DNA of 64,000 nt from Gonapodya prolifera JEL478 (taxonomy: Eukaryota; Monoblepharomycota; Monoblepharidomycetes; Monoblepharidales; Gonapodyaceae), in contig KQ965765.1 in NCBI GenBank assembly GCA_001574975.1, positions 254,742 through 318,741 on the forward strand, in the 5' to 3' direction. Positions within the stretch are counted from its first letter, which is position 1; every line of letters begins with the position of its first letter. Below the pieces are notes generated by a model that did not search any database, was not told the DNA's origin, and was given only the letters and a program-made list of their open reading frames with translations. The position numbers and the translations under genes were made by a program. This document shows positions 14,075 through 25,772 of this stretch, piece by piece.

Positions 14075-14800
14075 TCAAATAATTACAATATGACAATTGA
14101 GACGCGTGTGCTGTTGAATTTGCTCAATCAAGATCCCATTATAGACACAAAACCCTCCCCCAGCAGCACACTTGAGCACAATGCTTGGTGTACGTCCAAA
14201 CATGTCAAGCACCATGCATGCAGATGGAGCTGACTTGTCTTCTTCAATGTGGAATTGTTGGAAGACCTCTGTGTCCAACTCTTGATCCCCCATAATTGTT
14301 GCAGATACAGAGAGACACACATGGAGGAGTTGCTTGAGCACCGCAATCAATGGAGTACCTGGGACCTTTGCTACATTGTATTTGTCCATCACTTGATGTT
14401 GTCTTGTCTGTGTTGCTCCCCAGATGCCGCTGCTTATGCCCTCTTCCTCAACACTGTGGTTCCAGAGGTTGGAAGGTCATGGACCACTAGGCAGACCCTT
14501 TCTTCAACCACCTGTGGTTCCACAGGTACATCAACACGCAGGGAGCTCTTCCTGGCATCTTTTGGCAAGTTTTTTGAGAGCTTGTTTGGAAGTGCACTGT
14601 CGGAATGGTGCTCAGCAATCCACCCATAACACTCCTTTGACTTGGCTTTGGCAACAGCCAGCACGTTGGACTTTCAAGATACCTCAAAGAAGAGCAGGGA
14701 GACCATTCAAGCTCTTGACTTGTCTCTCCAACAGGTTTGACATTGCCTTGAAGGGTCATGCCACGTCCGCTCACAATTAAGGCTTTGGACAAGTGAGTAA
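14075..14800 (-). other. Degenerate coding-like fragments of unknown repeat family
   Basis: The minus strand holds protein-like stretches in different frames, for example VTPLIAVLKQLLHVC...FQQFHIEEDKSAPSACMV (14075-14392) and VLAVAKAKSKECYGWIAEHHSD (14434-14664). No start, splice pattern or known domain was found. The composition and breaks suggest an old mobile-element gene; the family was not recognised. Confidence 0.35.
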
Positions 14801-15416
14801 AAACTCATGTACTTGCAAGTATCCTACTTGTGAGAACAAGTTAAGTTGTAAAATATATTTTTCAGCAAGTGGCAAGTTGGATAGCTCAAAACTCACAGTA
14901 TAACTTGCCAACTTGCAGCTAATTGCAAACAACTGAATGGACCCCATGAATATTGATGATCCCCAACCCCCATCTTTGGATCAAGTCCCACCTGTCAAGG
15001 GTTGGATTGATTACTTTTGACCTGGGACTGGCAGGAGGAAGGATTTGTGGGTCTGGAGGGACCAACATTGGTTGAAACAAGAGTGGGGAAACTGGAAGAA
15101 GGCAACATGCCTTCAAAAGGCCACAATGGATGCAAAGGACACAAGTGAGCTGTTCTGACATTTTAATTGTTTTATGTTGACCATCTTTACATTTGAATCA
15201 AATACGACATGACTAACAACAACTCCACCTCCCAACATGCCTTCCACACCAAGAACTTCCATGTGGACACTATCCGGGACCCCAACATACTCAGAGATCT
15301 CTCTAAGACATGCAATTTGGACTTGAATCTCCCCACACTCACCAAAATGAAGCTCAAGAGGGAAGCTCAGGTCCCTTTGTCCCTCACATTAACCAAAAGT
15401 TTTTGGTAGAGCTTCA

Positions 15417-15609
15417 TGCTACACAACCTAGGTGAGCTGCACAAGCCTGTAAACTGCAGGAACGTGTATATATGATCAGATGTACATAGCAAGACGTAAT
15501 GTGCATAGAACTCACCTGCAGGAACGTGATGCCAAATTTAGGGCACGTCCTGCAGGTGTGCACATCTAAACCCACGGCCACAGTAGTGGCACAGCAGCTA
15601 ATACCCAAC
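15417..15609 (+). repeat. Dispersed repeat of about 190 bp, copy 2
   Basis: Second copy of the repeat at 4637-4820, with the same start (TGCTACACAACCTAGGTG) and end (AATACCCAAC). It has an extra TGCAGGTGTGCACA-like segment in the middle. It is embedded in a gene-poor, repeat-like stretch. Confidence 0.75.
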
Positions 15610-16419
15610 TTCCTGAGTGCAGGCCTCCTCCCTCTGATGCATGGAACTATCTGGTTCGAAACCCAAACACAAGTGCAAGCTAGGACTGCGGGCACAATTG
15701 AGCCACATTTAGCCGAGTAGACCGTACTGTATTTAGATATGCCTTGTTTTTTGTGGCTCGGCTAGACATGGTTCGGTTTCTTGTCCACAAGTCCAGCTGG
15801 GCCGAGACGAACCTCCGATTTGCGGAGCACGAGCGTTCTCCACGGCGATTGGCCAGCAGCTCTCGAGTCGCTCCGAAGAGGCAAGATTTGCTTCCGCGGT
15901 TGCGTGGTTTGTGGAAGAAAAATTGGAAGTTCCACTTGATTGCAAAGAGTTCTCAAGGTTTCGATTGAGAGCCACGGCGGCCAGTCATTGATCGAGATTG
16001 AGAGGCTCACGGTGTAAGCTTTTGGCGTGATGTCAATCGTCAATACTGTTCAATCAAGCAGTTGTGTACTCTCAAGTCTCAAGTGTATACCTTTGCGAAT
16101 GTCGGCTTACACCAGATTCAATCGGCGGCACAGCAGAGGCAGGATGATGAAGAAGGCCCTCGTGCTTGCGAGGCGGACAAGGATGCGAAACAGGATTTCG
16201 GTTGGGAGTGAGTCCATGGTCCCATGGAGTTGACGAGTTTCTCCACATCGGCAGAACTGCTAAGGGTCACCGTGGCAGTGGCATGCCACTTCTTCGTAAT
16301 ATCATAATTCGACAATACATTCACTTCCAAATGCCGCCTCACGTGGTCTCGACCCCATAAGTAGGCACCACCACCTCCCCCACGTCCCCGCGCCCAACCC
16401 ACCACACAGAAACCCTGCA
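15610..16419. other. Gene-poor stretch before TRP4
   Basis: Short overlapping ORFs on both strands only. The last part is the 3' flank of TRP4. No motif was recognised. Confidence 0.4.
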
Positions 16420-18478
16420 TCACACCTTCCCCCCCAAACTCCTCGACGCATCCACAAACGCCTGCACAACGCCCCACGCCTTACCACTCTCCAAACTCTC
16501 TCTCGCGATCTTGACACCCTCTTCCAACGTACCAACTTTCCCCGCAACCCAGAGCACCGCCGACGCGTTCATGAGCACCCAATCTCTCAGCGCGCGTACT
16601 TGCTCTTTTCCTTCCACTGTTTCTGGGTCATAGCCGGGACACCCCAACACGCTCCGCATGAGTCCCGCGTTGTGGGACGGGTCACCCCCGCGCATGGCGG
16701 AGAGCGAGTGGGAGGGGAGACCGAATGAGGATGGTGTGAGGGTGAGTTCGGTGATGGGGCCGCTGGGGGATTCGAGGTGCCAGCAGTGGGTGGGGCCGGA
16801 GGGGCTGATCTGAAGTTGGGACAGGGCGTGTGTGAGAAAGATTGGGAACGAGACAGGAAAAAAGGCCCGCACGGTCGACTCTTTCGGCGACAAAGCTGTC
16901 ACGAACTTCGTCCAAATAACAATTCATTCGATCGAACCCCCGGCCCGCCGCGTGGCCACCCCCCGCATCAACCGGAAACGCACCTCATCCAACCCCTCAT
17001 CGCCACACACAACCACGGCCCTCTCCGCTCCACTCAAAGCCAACGCCTTTATCATCACGCCCCCCAACTCCTTCGAATGCACACCCACGACCATCCTCTT
17101 CGGTCTCGCCGGGTTCGTCAACGGCCCGAGCATGTTGAACACGGTCCGGACCCCGATTTCGCGCCTCGTGGCGGCGACGTGGCGCATTGCAGGGTGGAAT
17201 GTTTGCGCGAAGAGGAAGCAGTAGTGCGTGGATCGGAGGAGGTGGGGCACGTGGGTGGGGAGAATGGAGGTCAGAGAGGCCCCGAGGTGTTCGAGCGTGT
17301 CGGCGGACCCGGATTGCGAGGTTGCGGCGCGGTTGCCGTGCTGTGAGAGCGCGAGCAAGAGCGGGTGCGAAGGGAAGGGAAGAAAAGTGAACGAAAGATA
17401 TTTCAGTCAATGAGAACACCAAGGCGGGAACGTCCCCTTCAACTCAGTCGGTGATAATTCGACGAACGCAAAAGATTCCTACCGCTTCCGTCATCGTCAT
17501 GACCTTGCGTATGGATGATATGCCTTTGGTAGGAACCATCCGATCCTTGCGCAACGTGTGGGTGGATCACTCGCCTCCAACAGCCAGCCCTCGGTCAGCG
17601 CCTAGCGGTGCTTAGGCCGTGGGCTCCACGAGGAATTAGAGACATTTCCGCTCCGACGGATAATTCGCCTCCGGCTGAGGAATAAGGAAAACGCTCCACG
17701 CAGACCATTCGCCTCCGGCGGACAGCCTCGGTCAGCGCCTAGCGGTGCTTAGGCCTCGGCATCCTCCCTCCGCTCGGGCAGCTCGGTCTTCCATGCTCCG
17801 CATTCCAGACCTCGCAATCCCCCCACCCCCCCAAAACCCACCTTACTAACAAAACACCCCGCCCCCGCCGCGACAAAGCCCGCCGCCGTGGAGACATTGA
17901 ACGTGTTTTGCCCGTCGCCGCCCGTGCCGACAATATCCACCAGCTGCGACACAGACTCGGAGTCCAGGGAGGTGTCGAAGGGGATCGGGAGTGACGCGGA
18001 GCGCATGGCGAGTGCGGCTGAGGCGATTATGGCGGGGTCTTGGTCTGTTGAAGGGTTGAGTTTCGGAGCAAAGCATCATTGGGTCAGCTGGCTGCTCCAA
18101 GTCTTGAATATCTTCACATCTCTCGGTGCATTCTCCGAGTGGAAGTCGTCTCTGCCATCCTTCCATTCCTTCGCTCGGGCCGTCTTCGGGTTCGACCGTC
18201 TCCGGGGATGATGGCACGGTCTTCACCTCCCCGCCCCAATCCTCTTAACCCCTCGAACCCCCTGCATGCCATCCCCGCCTCCCTCTCCCAGCCACCAACT
18301 CACCTCTCCCACCCGCCTTCAACCCGACCAAAAACGCCGCTGTCTGTGCCGGCGTGGCCTCCCCCGCGAACAGAACGCGCATCGCAACGTCGACCAACTC
18401 CGGAGTCACGTTTTCTGGCGACGCCAGCATGTGCTTGAGCAGCGCGGGCATCGACGTGGGGATGGGCGGGGGCGGCAT
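16420..18478 (-). CDS. TRP4: Anthranilate phosphoribosyltransferase
   Basis: Second step of tryptophan synthesis: transfers phosphoribosyl from PRPP to anthranilate. Exons on the minus strand: 18478-18304, 18044-17842, 17340-16984, 16809-16420, giving 374 aa, the usual length. Motifs: N-terminal helical domain ([20 protein letters not shown]), the PRPP/diphosphate loop [10 protein letters not shown] followed by [52 protein letters not shown], and GDEGLDEI. Phases agree at every junction. Intron 2 (17841-17341) is about 500 bp, several times longer than the other introns here, and holds two copies of a hairpin repeat. The start at 18478 (MPPPPIPTS) was chosen over an upstream in-frame codon because it begins next to the conserved domain. 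Confidence 0.93.
17564..17621 (-). repeat. Intronic hairpin repeat, copy a
   Basis: Read on the coding strand of TRP4 it contains GGCCTAAGCACCGCTAGGCG, which folds into a short hairpin (GCCTAAGC / GCTAGGC). Then come GCTGACCGAGG and a GGAGGCGAGTGATCC tail. Nearly the same sequence recurs at 17705-17759 and 61038-61095. Confidence 0.8.
17705..17759 (-). repeat. Intronic hairpin repeat, copy b
   Basis: Same TRP4 intron and orientation as copy a, about 85 bp from it. A partial tail (CCGGAGGCGAATTATCC on the coding strand) lies between them. Confidence 0.8.
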
Positions 18479-18534
18479 CGTGGGGAGTCGGGTGGCGTGG
18501 AGTGGGGAGAGTGGTGGCACAGTGAAGGTGAAGA

Positions 18535-18747
18535 ATGGGGCGAGCGGCCCGTGCATTTGGTGCTGCGGTCGCCACACCCACCCAAGCCCGCATCCCGCGG
18601 CTCCCGCCCGAGCTGATCGCGCACGTCATCCGCCACGCTCTCGGTCCACGGGGGTTCAACCAGCTTTTCGCATCCCACCGCGCGCTCGTATCGCATACAT
18701 TCGCCAGAGTCAGCAGAGCATGGTGGGCGGCAGCGATAAAGTGGTAG
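18535..18747 (+). CDS. F-box-like protein fragment
   Basis: A 70-codon frame, head to head with TRP4 (57 bp between start codons). It contains RIPRLPPELIAHVIRHAL, an F-box-like helix, then FNQLFASHRALVSHTFARVSRAWW. F-box proteins normally continue for hundreds of residues. Here nothing convincing follows, and an undetermined base at 18765 plus G-rich sequence hinders splicing analysis. It could be a truncated gene or the first exon of one damaged by assembly. Confidence 0.4.
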   Translation: MGRAARAFGAAVATPTQARIPRLPPELIAHVIRHALGPRGFNQLFASHRALVSHTFARVSRAWWAAAIKW

Positions 18748-19541
18748 GGTGCGGGAAATGTCTGNGCGGGGGGTGAGCATAATTATAGCGGGACCCAAGT
18801 GCACGGCATAATCTGCGGCGGCCGTGACCAGTCCAGACCAAGGATCATCTGCACCAACCCTGCGGTACATTGTTTGACGGGATGACACAAAGACCACACT
18901 GTTGCGAGCCATACAGCCTGGAGCTTGAGCTTTCGCTCTCCGATCTGGTCACCGACATTACGAAATGACCTCAATTTTCCCCCCTACAAATCTATCTAAA
19001 TTAGAAATATGTCTTGCTGTAGCGTATTTCAGTGTGAGTTGAGTGGTTTTGACAGTTCCGAAAACCTTACGAATACGCGACACCGCGAGCTCAAAGTGTG
19101 ACACTTTCAGATCTTTGTACTGCACGTAACTCGACCTCTGTATATATCTGCAAAGTTTGCAAGTGTACGACCTCCTATCTACTGGAGATTTAAGATTGTG
19201 ATCGCATACAATCCGGTTGTGGCTCAGTGCTGTTCGCTGTGGACTGTCTTACACAACTCAATGGATCAACTCCAAAATTTTTCGTCTCTATGTATTTATA
19301 ATTAAAACCCTTTATGGTTTTTTGCTCTGTTAGCCTTTTGCGTGATAAATCAAACGACTTGGGCAAAATAAGTTTCGTAGTTTATTTCAATGCCATGGTG
19401 ACAGCGACTCTGCAAATCCTCTGTCTTGTACCACGCGCCTCCCCGTACCCAGATCCAACGAATGCCATTTATGTTCCATCAGTGTCTGTCTAGTTGCAAG
19501 CGTTATTGCTTCAGTACTGCTCTTGGAAAACCTTGGGAATC
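18748..19541. other. AT-richer intergenic stretch with one ambiguous base (18765)
   Basis: No gene recognised. Base composition shifts to AT-rich after about 18960, at the edge of the accessory region. Confidence 0.5.
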
Positions 19542-19830
19542 TTACTTCCTGGTTCCCCCTGGGAAGTGATCCTCATCATTGGAGACAGTAATTTTCACTT
19601 TATTTGGCTTGATGAGATACCTTGCAATTGTTTTGACATTGCCGTTTGTCACGTATGCATACCAAATGGTGACGTCAACACACTTGACGTTTGAATCAAC
19701 ACTGGAGAGTTTATTAACATCAGTGCCCAATTTGTTACTACTCTCTTTATACTGTCTATCATTTCACAATTTCCCTGTTGGTTCAGCTTCGTTTTTCACC
19801 CCCATCATTGCCATAACTGCCATTCAGGAC
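19542..19830 (-). other. Coding-like fragment, origin unknown
   Basis: The minus strand carries a protein-like stretch (NVKCVDVTIWYAYV, then ARYLIKPNKVKITVSNDED) in a stretch that otherwise looks non-coding. No domain or gene structure was identified. It is likely a relic of a repeat or gene. Confidence 0.25.
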
Positions 19831-20194
19831 AGGACCAAGTTGGCGATGTTGGCGCCTTGGGCATTCTTTTCTCAATATTTAATTTTTATGTGTGGCTCTT
19901 TTTGTGTTGGTCTGTACTTAAACTTCACAGAAGCAAACTTGAATCTTTGCAAATTTTCTCATTGCTTTATTCAAGGAACTACTGGAAGTCACTACCATGT
20001 GCAAAAGCATTGCGTGTGCACATTATACCTTTTATAAATCTGAAGTCTCAATCTCCTCCCAGATTCTATGTTTATCTCATTTCCCTCCCTTTTTATTGTA
20101 TTAGTTGCCCTTCTGGGACTTCAGCTGAAAACAAAACAAAACAGCTTCCTCAACCCCATTGGTCCTTGTCACTAAGGACTTCACCTCTTGTATT

Positions 20195-20530
20195 CTTCAG
20201 TCACAGAGGTATCTTGATATCAATTTTACCGTTGCTTTTTATTGACATATATGAGAGATATCAGTGGGAGACGTCAAGCTGAAGATTGCAGCCCCACTCT
20301 CTAGCACTGAAGAGTTGGCAAAAGAAGCAGTGTAGGCCTCTTCAGGCAAATAAGCAAACGTTGCTTGAACTCACATTCTTCATTCAGGGAAATATCTCAG
20401 TTCAGTTTTGCTGCCACTATTGGCATCCATGAGAGATGACACAGGTGACTTCAAGTAGTGGACATCCACTCTCTGTAGGAATGAGGATTTTGCAAAAGGC
20501 CTTCCTCTGCCTATTCTGTACTCTTCATTT
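20195..20530. repeat. Diverged tandem duplication, two units of about 130 bp
   Basis: 20205-20340 and 20390-20525 align loosely. They share ATGAGAGAT, GACTTCAAG/GACGTCAAG, CCACTCTCT and CAAAAG in the same order. They may be old exon-like duplicates of the neighbouring repeat; no function inferred. Confidence 0.4.
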
Positions 20531-20650
20531 TGTAGCACTGGTACCAATCCAGTATCTGCACCTGGTGATGAATAAGGATGTCATCCCAATTGTCTTGCAC
20601 AACAGTTTTGTTTCTTGCAACTGTCCAGAGTAGCTATGTGGAGTGCATAT

Positions 20651-22929
20651 TCAAACACTCACCACCACATCCTGCTGAGGTACTATGTATGGACCAAAAG
20701 AGTTGGTTGTGGACCACATACAAAGCCAATTGGTGCCAATGGACCAGTTGACCACCTGTGCAGATCTTGATGTGACAATGTAGTGGGCAACAACATTCTT
20801 TGCCCCAAAAATTGTTGCATTTGTTGTTGAGAACCTTCTTTGCCCAGCCAATGTTGGCATGGAATGCAATGTGGATGGTGGAGATAGAGGAAGCCCCAAA
20901 GTTGGTGTAGTCTCTGCATGTGGAGTTGTACTGGGAAAGATTAATGCACTGAACAAATAGGTTAGAACAAAAGTATGTACACAATACAAAGAACTCACCT
21001 CCATGAGAATTCCATCTGGATGTAGCATCTTGTTCAGGGCAATGTCTTGAAGTCCTCAAAGGTGCGACTGGAATTTAGGGGCATGTTTCTAAAAGCAGAG
21101 TCAGTAACATGATTGCACAGCAACAGAGTGCACTTACTGGGTTACTGTGGTCTGCTTGATCTGGAGAAGGGAAGTCCAGCACAATAAGGTTTGCAGTCTG
21201 TCCTTTATCTGTGCTGAACTTGTTCACGGTGTCCTCAAGTTTTTTCAGGTCAATGAGGGTGATGGTAGGACTGGCAAACTTGTGCTTGAAGGGGCGGCCT
21301 GTGGGTCAAGATTTTGATGGCTTGGCACAAAACATAGAGTGAGAGACAAGAACGTAATATGATTTAAGGGGACTCACCTTGGATTGGGGAGTGGCAGGCA
21401 TGCCCTCTTTTGCTTGAGGAGTAGGTAGCAGTTCCTTGGGTGGTTGCTTTCAGGAATATTGATCTCCATTAAAGAAATGTTTGTGGCATGTATCAATGTC
21501 AAGCAGAAGGAAACCAAATCTCACCAGGTCCACTGCTCCACTGGGTTCCCCTGCTTGTGTTGTGATACTTGGAGTGGGGGTAGTTGGTGCAGGGACCTCT
21601 TTGGAGCAAAGAACATGCACTACTCTCATGTTTCTCCTTCCCCTTCTTGCTTACAATCCTGAGGCACTCCTTGCATTCTGGCAGAACGTGGGCGCAGGTG
21701 GATGTGTCCTTGAATGTGCCTTGAAATGTGTGAAGGTTGGACATTCAGGCAATCACAAAGTCAAATACAGTCAACACTCACCACTCAGTATGAGAACCCA
21801 CGCCTCATGTTTCTTCTTGTCCGTCCATCTGTCATTGTCAGAAAGCTGCAAGTATCCCTTGATCCATGGTGAGTATTTCTCACCCCAGAGTTGTGCCATG
21901 TCCTGGACCTCCTTGAGCGTTGGTGGAGCGGGGAGAGCAACAAGCATGCAAAAGAAGTGCTCCTAAAGAATCATTAGCACCCATAGATATTATAGATTAA
22001 AAAGAGTATTTACAGCAAGTTCTGGGTCCTTGTCCACAAGATACATCTTGACACCACCCTCAGCATAAAGGGTGGTGATGGGGAGATGGAAGTTGGGCAT
22101 GTTGCTGATTGCATCTTCATGAAGAATCGCCTCAAACTACACTTTTGCAGAGAGGTAATGGAAACACATGGGTAGGTGAAGACTCACATTGGGGACCACA
22201 GTGTACAACTTGGCAACTGTGATCCAGTTCCCAATCTGCTTGATGTGACTTGTACCTTCAAGGTCCTTGACCATGTCCCACACCTGCCTCTGAGTCCCGT
22301 TGGTGGTTCCATACATGAGAGAGTGGCAAACGGCCATAAAGGTATCAAAGGGGTTCATGGGTACTCCTACAAGAGATTGAAAGTCAGAGGATGTTTAATA
22401 GAGTTTGAGCTTTACTTACTGGTTTTGCCTGTAAAGTTTGCCATCGATCTGATATGGGACCTAACATATTTGGGCATATCATCCTATAACCATAAAAGTG
22501 GGGGGAGAAATGTTAGCAGAGACCAGGAAGACCAAAAAATGAACTCACCTGCAAGATAATTGCATTGACTGTCAGTGTCCTGTCTAGGAGTCTGGGGAGT
22601 GTTTTGTAATCCTTGCCCTCATCCTTCAAGCAGTAAAATGCAACAAGTCTGTGGTTGCCGTTGACGATACCATAATGGTCTTCCCCTATGCAGAAGAGAA
22701 TGACCATGCTGGTGTCTAGAAACCCTTGATGTTTGAAACCAGTCCTTGGGACTGTAGGAAATCAGAACTGCCAACCTACAAATCTGACTTACATAATCTT
22801 GAGAACCCCTGGCTTGTAATGTTCCCAAATTGGGGTGAAGGCATTCAGGTCAATCTGATTCATGGGAATCATGAATGTACCCTGAAGATGCCACTTGGCA
22901 ATGATTGAGGTGATTGAGCTGGAAGACAT
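20651..22929 (-). CDS. Unknown multi-exon protein with a GNHR motif
   Basis: Not recognised as a known family. On the minus strand a start at 22929 gives MSSSSITSIIAKWHLQGTFM and then AFTPIWEHYKPGVLKI. Later exons give MVILFCIGEDHYGIVNGNHR, DDMPKYVRSHIRSMANFTGK, NPFDTFMAVCHSLMYGTTNG, FEAILHEDAISNMPNF and EHFFCMLVALPAPPTLKEVQ, ending near 20651. Most exons end in good GTGAGT-type donors. GNHR in a VNGNHRLVAF context resembles the core motif of ParB/sulfiredoxin-fold nucleotide-binding domains, but this is only a motif-level hint. The junction between the first and second exons did not keep frame in my reading, so the gene may be a relic or my model may be wrong there. It lies beside palindromic repeats in the accessory region. 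Confidence 0.5.
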
Positions 22930-23068
22930 GATGAGAGAGAGTAACAGAATCAAATTGACCTGACTGTGTTGGATAGAGAAGTTGGTGTCCTAATTCAGGG
23001 CACATTGTGGCACAGGTCAGGATGTACACCTGCACGCAAGTGAGTCGGAACATGCTCAAAACTGTCCT

Positions 23069-23351
23069 CTACTGATTTGGTAACAACACATTCTCTGCAT
23101 GTCTTGCATTTCAAAAATTTGCTACACTGTGGTTCATGCAGAAATTGGGCTGCTACCGGTTTGGTAGCAACCCAATTTCTGCACATGTGACATGTCATAA
23201 AAATGCTGGTTGTGCAATAAATTATTTGCTACCAAATTGGTAGCACTGCATTTTCTGCCAGGCTTGAAGGGCATGATGTACAGTTGTTGTTGGTTGTGCA
23301 GAAAATGGGCCACTACCGATTTGGTAGCAACCAAAATTCTGCACAACCAAC
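23069..23351. repeat. Palindromic repeat cluster, left
   Basis: Several units built around CTACCRATTTGGTAG, a near-perfect palindrome. The best unit (about 23295-23350) is a 57-bp imperfect palindrome: GGTTGTGCAGAAAATGG on one arm, CCAAAATTCTGCACAACC on the other. The linker GGCTTGAAGGGCATGATG is shared with the right cluster at 29911-30176. Confidence 0.8.
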
Positions 23352-24318
23352 GTTGGTGAGAGTGGACGAGACGCAAGGCCCAGGTTTCATGAGGATGTCA
23401 TTGGGCCTGATTTGGTCAAGGGAGTTTTCTTTTCTATTAAAGGTGCGGGTCTTCTTAACACCTCATGTGCAACTGCCTGTGGGTTGCCTGTTTTATTCAT
23501 CCAGCTGGAATTTTTGAAAATTTTCCCCCATAGTAATGCTCTGGAACGCTAAGGAATGTTCTTTTTTTTTTCTCTCCCAGGACGTCATCACCCAGTCCCC
23601 GCCCTTCCGCACTACTGCACCGTTCATCCCGAATGTCATTCAGTAGTTCTTGTTTCTTGCAGCCAGAGTTCCAACAAGCAATCCGGAACCTGCATTGCTC
23701 ATTGCTGGCGCAGATCCCACGTTTCCGACCTCTGGGTGAAGTGTATTATATGAAAAACATCGGTGAGGGTGGAATGCGGCTTGGACAACAGAAGACTCTG
23801 CTTGGCAAGATGCCACTCTCGTGCAAATGCGATCTCCTTGCTTCAGGATGAGTATTGTCCTAGTTAAAGGTATTGATTTTGCACAGGCGGTTCTCCCTTC
23901 GTCCTGGAAGCATTTATTTCACCTGTTCTTCTTCATGTTGTTGGTTTCAAGCATGAGCAAGCAGAAACCGTCACTATCGTGATGTGGGCGCTTCTGATAC
24001 AACTGCTGTATAAGATTGCAGGCTGAAATCTCCTGGATAGTCATTTGTGGATGCTGCCTCCCTTCCCAAGGAAGGCTCCAAAAGCTTTTTTTGGCTGTGA
24101 GGATTGGAGTCATCACACATGGGAGTGCAAGGAGCATGTGTTTGCAATGATTGAAAGGGTACTTGCCGCTTTTGGGTCTGTTTTGATGTATTTAGTATGT
24201 GTTTTCTGTTTATGTTCCCAACTGCTACCTTTGCAGCTTTTGTCATGTATAACAGTGTGTGGTTTTGGAAGAATATGCAGTGACGTGCGTAGTTTGAGTC
24301 TGGCCCCCTCTCGGACAC
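23352..24318. other. Spacer between palindrome cluster and paralog A
   Basis: Holds one coding-like piece after a TTTCTTGCAG acceptor (about 23661-23851: PEFQQAIRNLHCSLLAQIPR) and no assembled gene. A T-run occurs near 23560. Confidence 0.35.
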
Positions 24319-25772
24319 ATGTCTTCCGCGCCGCCCCTGGGGATGGCCTCCTCACCCTCATCATTGCCACATCGTTCTCTGGACAAGGATGTGCCACCAT
24401 CTGGGCGTCCCTCTTCACCAGAGGAAGGTGAGATAGTGTCAGATGACACTGCCTCCTTGACACCTTCAGCCGTCAGGCTCACCGACTCAGAGTGGTGGGA
24501 CCTATCCATGCCCTATTACATTGCGCTTAGCAATAGGGGGAATGTTGTCATGGAGGGTAGGTGGGACACATTCAAAATGCTCCATATGAACCACAACCCT
24601 GAGTATGATGAGGAGTCAGCCAATTCATTGTCTGGGGAAGACGCATGGGTTGGAGAGGTGAGCTAAGCTTTCCTTGGTTTGCAGGTGTTGTGCAAATGAG
24701 GTCATTCATATTGCAGACCTTGGAGCAACTTCAAACAGCATGAGACTGAATAACGGAGCTGGCAAGAACTGCAACCTCCGAAAATATTCAGGAAGAGGCC
24801 AAGGCGGCCCCCTGCCTTCTGGACACAACCCATGCCAAGGTCCTTGCCACAGCTACCCTTGAAGGGTCCAAAGCAAATGTCAATTGTCTCATAAGTCTTG
24901 GGAGTAAAGATGGAATACACATGTCAAGCTACTGGCCTGCAGCACCTCCTGTGGTGGGTGCTTTATTTGAACAAACCTGGTGCAGATCCTTTACCATTGC
25001 GGTTTGATGCAAGGCCACCACGAACACAACTTCAATCCCTCAATCTCCTGGCCCCCGCAAGAAAATTCACTTGCACATAGGCCACAGGGGCAACCGCATG
25101 TCACGCAGCAGAAGTCCAGACTCTCCAAGACAGAGACAAGGTGCGTATCAGGCTGCTGTCATGCAACCATCCACTCCTATTAGATTCCCTTGGGATCCTA
25201 TGCTTTCTCAATACCGTTCTTCACTCCCCCTTGCTGCTCACTCACAATCGCCCCTCGCCTCCCTAGACAGCCACTACGACACAGACTGTTGCCCAGCAAA
25301 GAAAGACTGGGATAGGGGCAGGAACAGAGACAGTGCAGATGACCATGACAGACATTGTCAAGACCGCAACCAATCTGTCAGTGACAGAGGGGTTAACCAT
25401 GACAGTTCACAGGGCAATGTACATGGAAGTGGAGGCGTCACACAGGAGTATGACAGAGCAGACCAGCACAGCGACTATGGCAAAGAAAGGCAAGACTATC
25501 ACAGGAGGTACAGGAAGAATGAGCGGAGGCAAGACGACAGGGGAAGGGACAGCAGGGATGGCAGAGTGAGCGACTGGGACCAAGTCCAGGACGGAGACAA
25601 AAACCATGATCCAGACCACCACAACAATCCCCACAACCGACGTAGCGCCACCTGTGATAGGCGTGATGGTGGTCCCAACCGCGACAGCAACTGTCATGTT
25701 GGGTTCCTTTCCCTGCCAACGTTCCCTGACCAGGATATGGCAGCCCCTCCACAGATACTGGCACCAAAGTGA
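24319..25772 (+). pseudogene. Arg/Asp-rich protein gene, paralog A (frame interrupted)
   Basis: First exon about 24319-24660: MSSAPPLGMASSPSSLPHRS, SPEEGEIVSDD, EWWDLSMPYYIALSNRGN, ending in a GTGAGC donor. A 233-codon frame (25071-25772) then gives RMSRSRSPDSPRQRQ, a charged low-complexity tract of Asp/Arg/His/Asn, and the landmarks CCPAKK and SSQGNVHGSGGVTQEYDRAD. The same landmarks in the same order occur in the convergent gene at 26918-28630, so the two are paralogs. The stretch between the exons is interrupted, so I treat this copy as broken. No known domain. The charged RS/RD-like tail suggests nucleic-acid binding (inference only). Element family not recognised. Confidence 0.5.

Noticed and set aside
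16777-17346. Long plus-strand ORF opposite TRP4
   Set aside because: Antisense shadow of conserved TRP4 exons in GC-rich DNA; no motif.
25333-25569. Thr-rich plus ORF inside paralog A
   Set aside because: Alternate frame of the Asp/Arg-rich coding tract; the paralog comparison supports the other frame.
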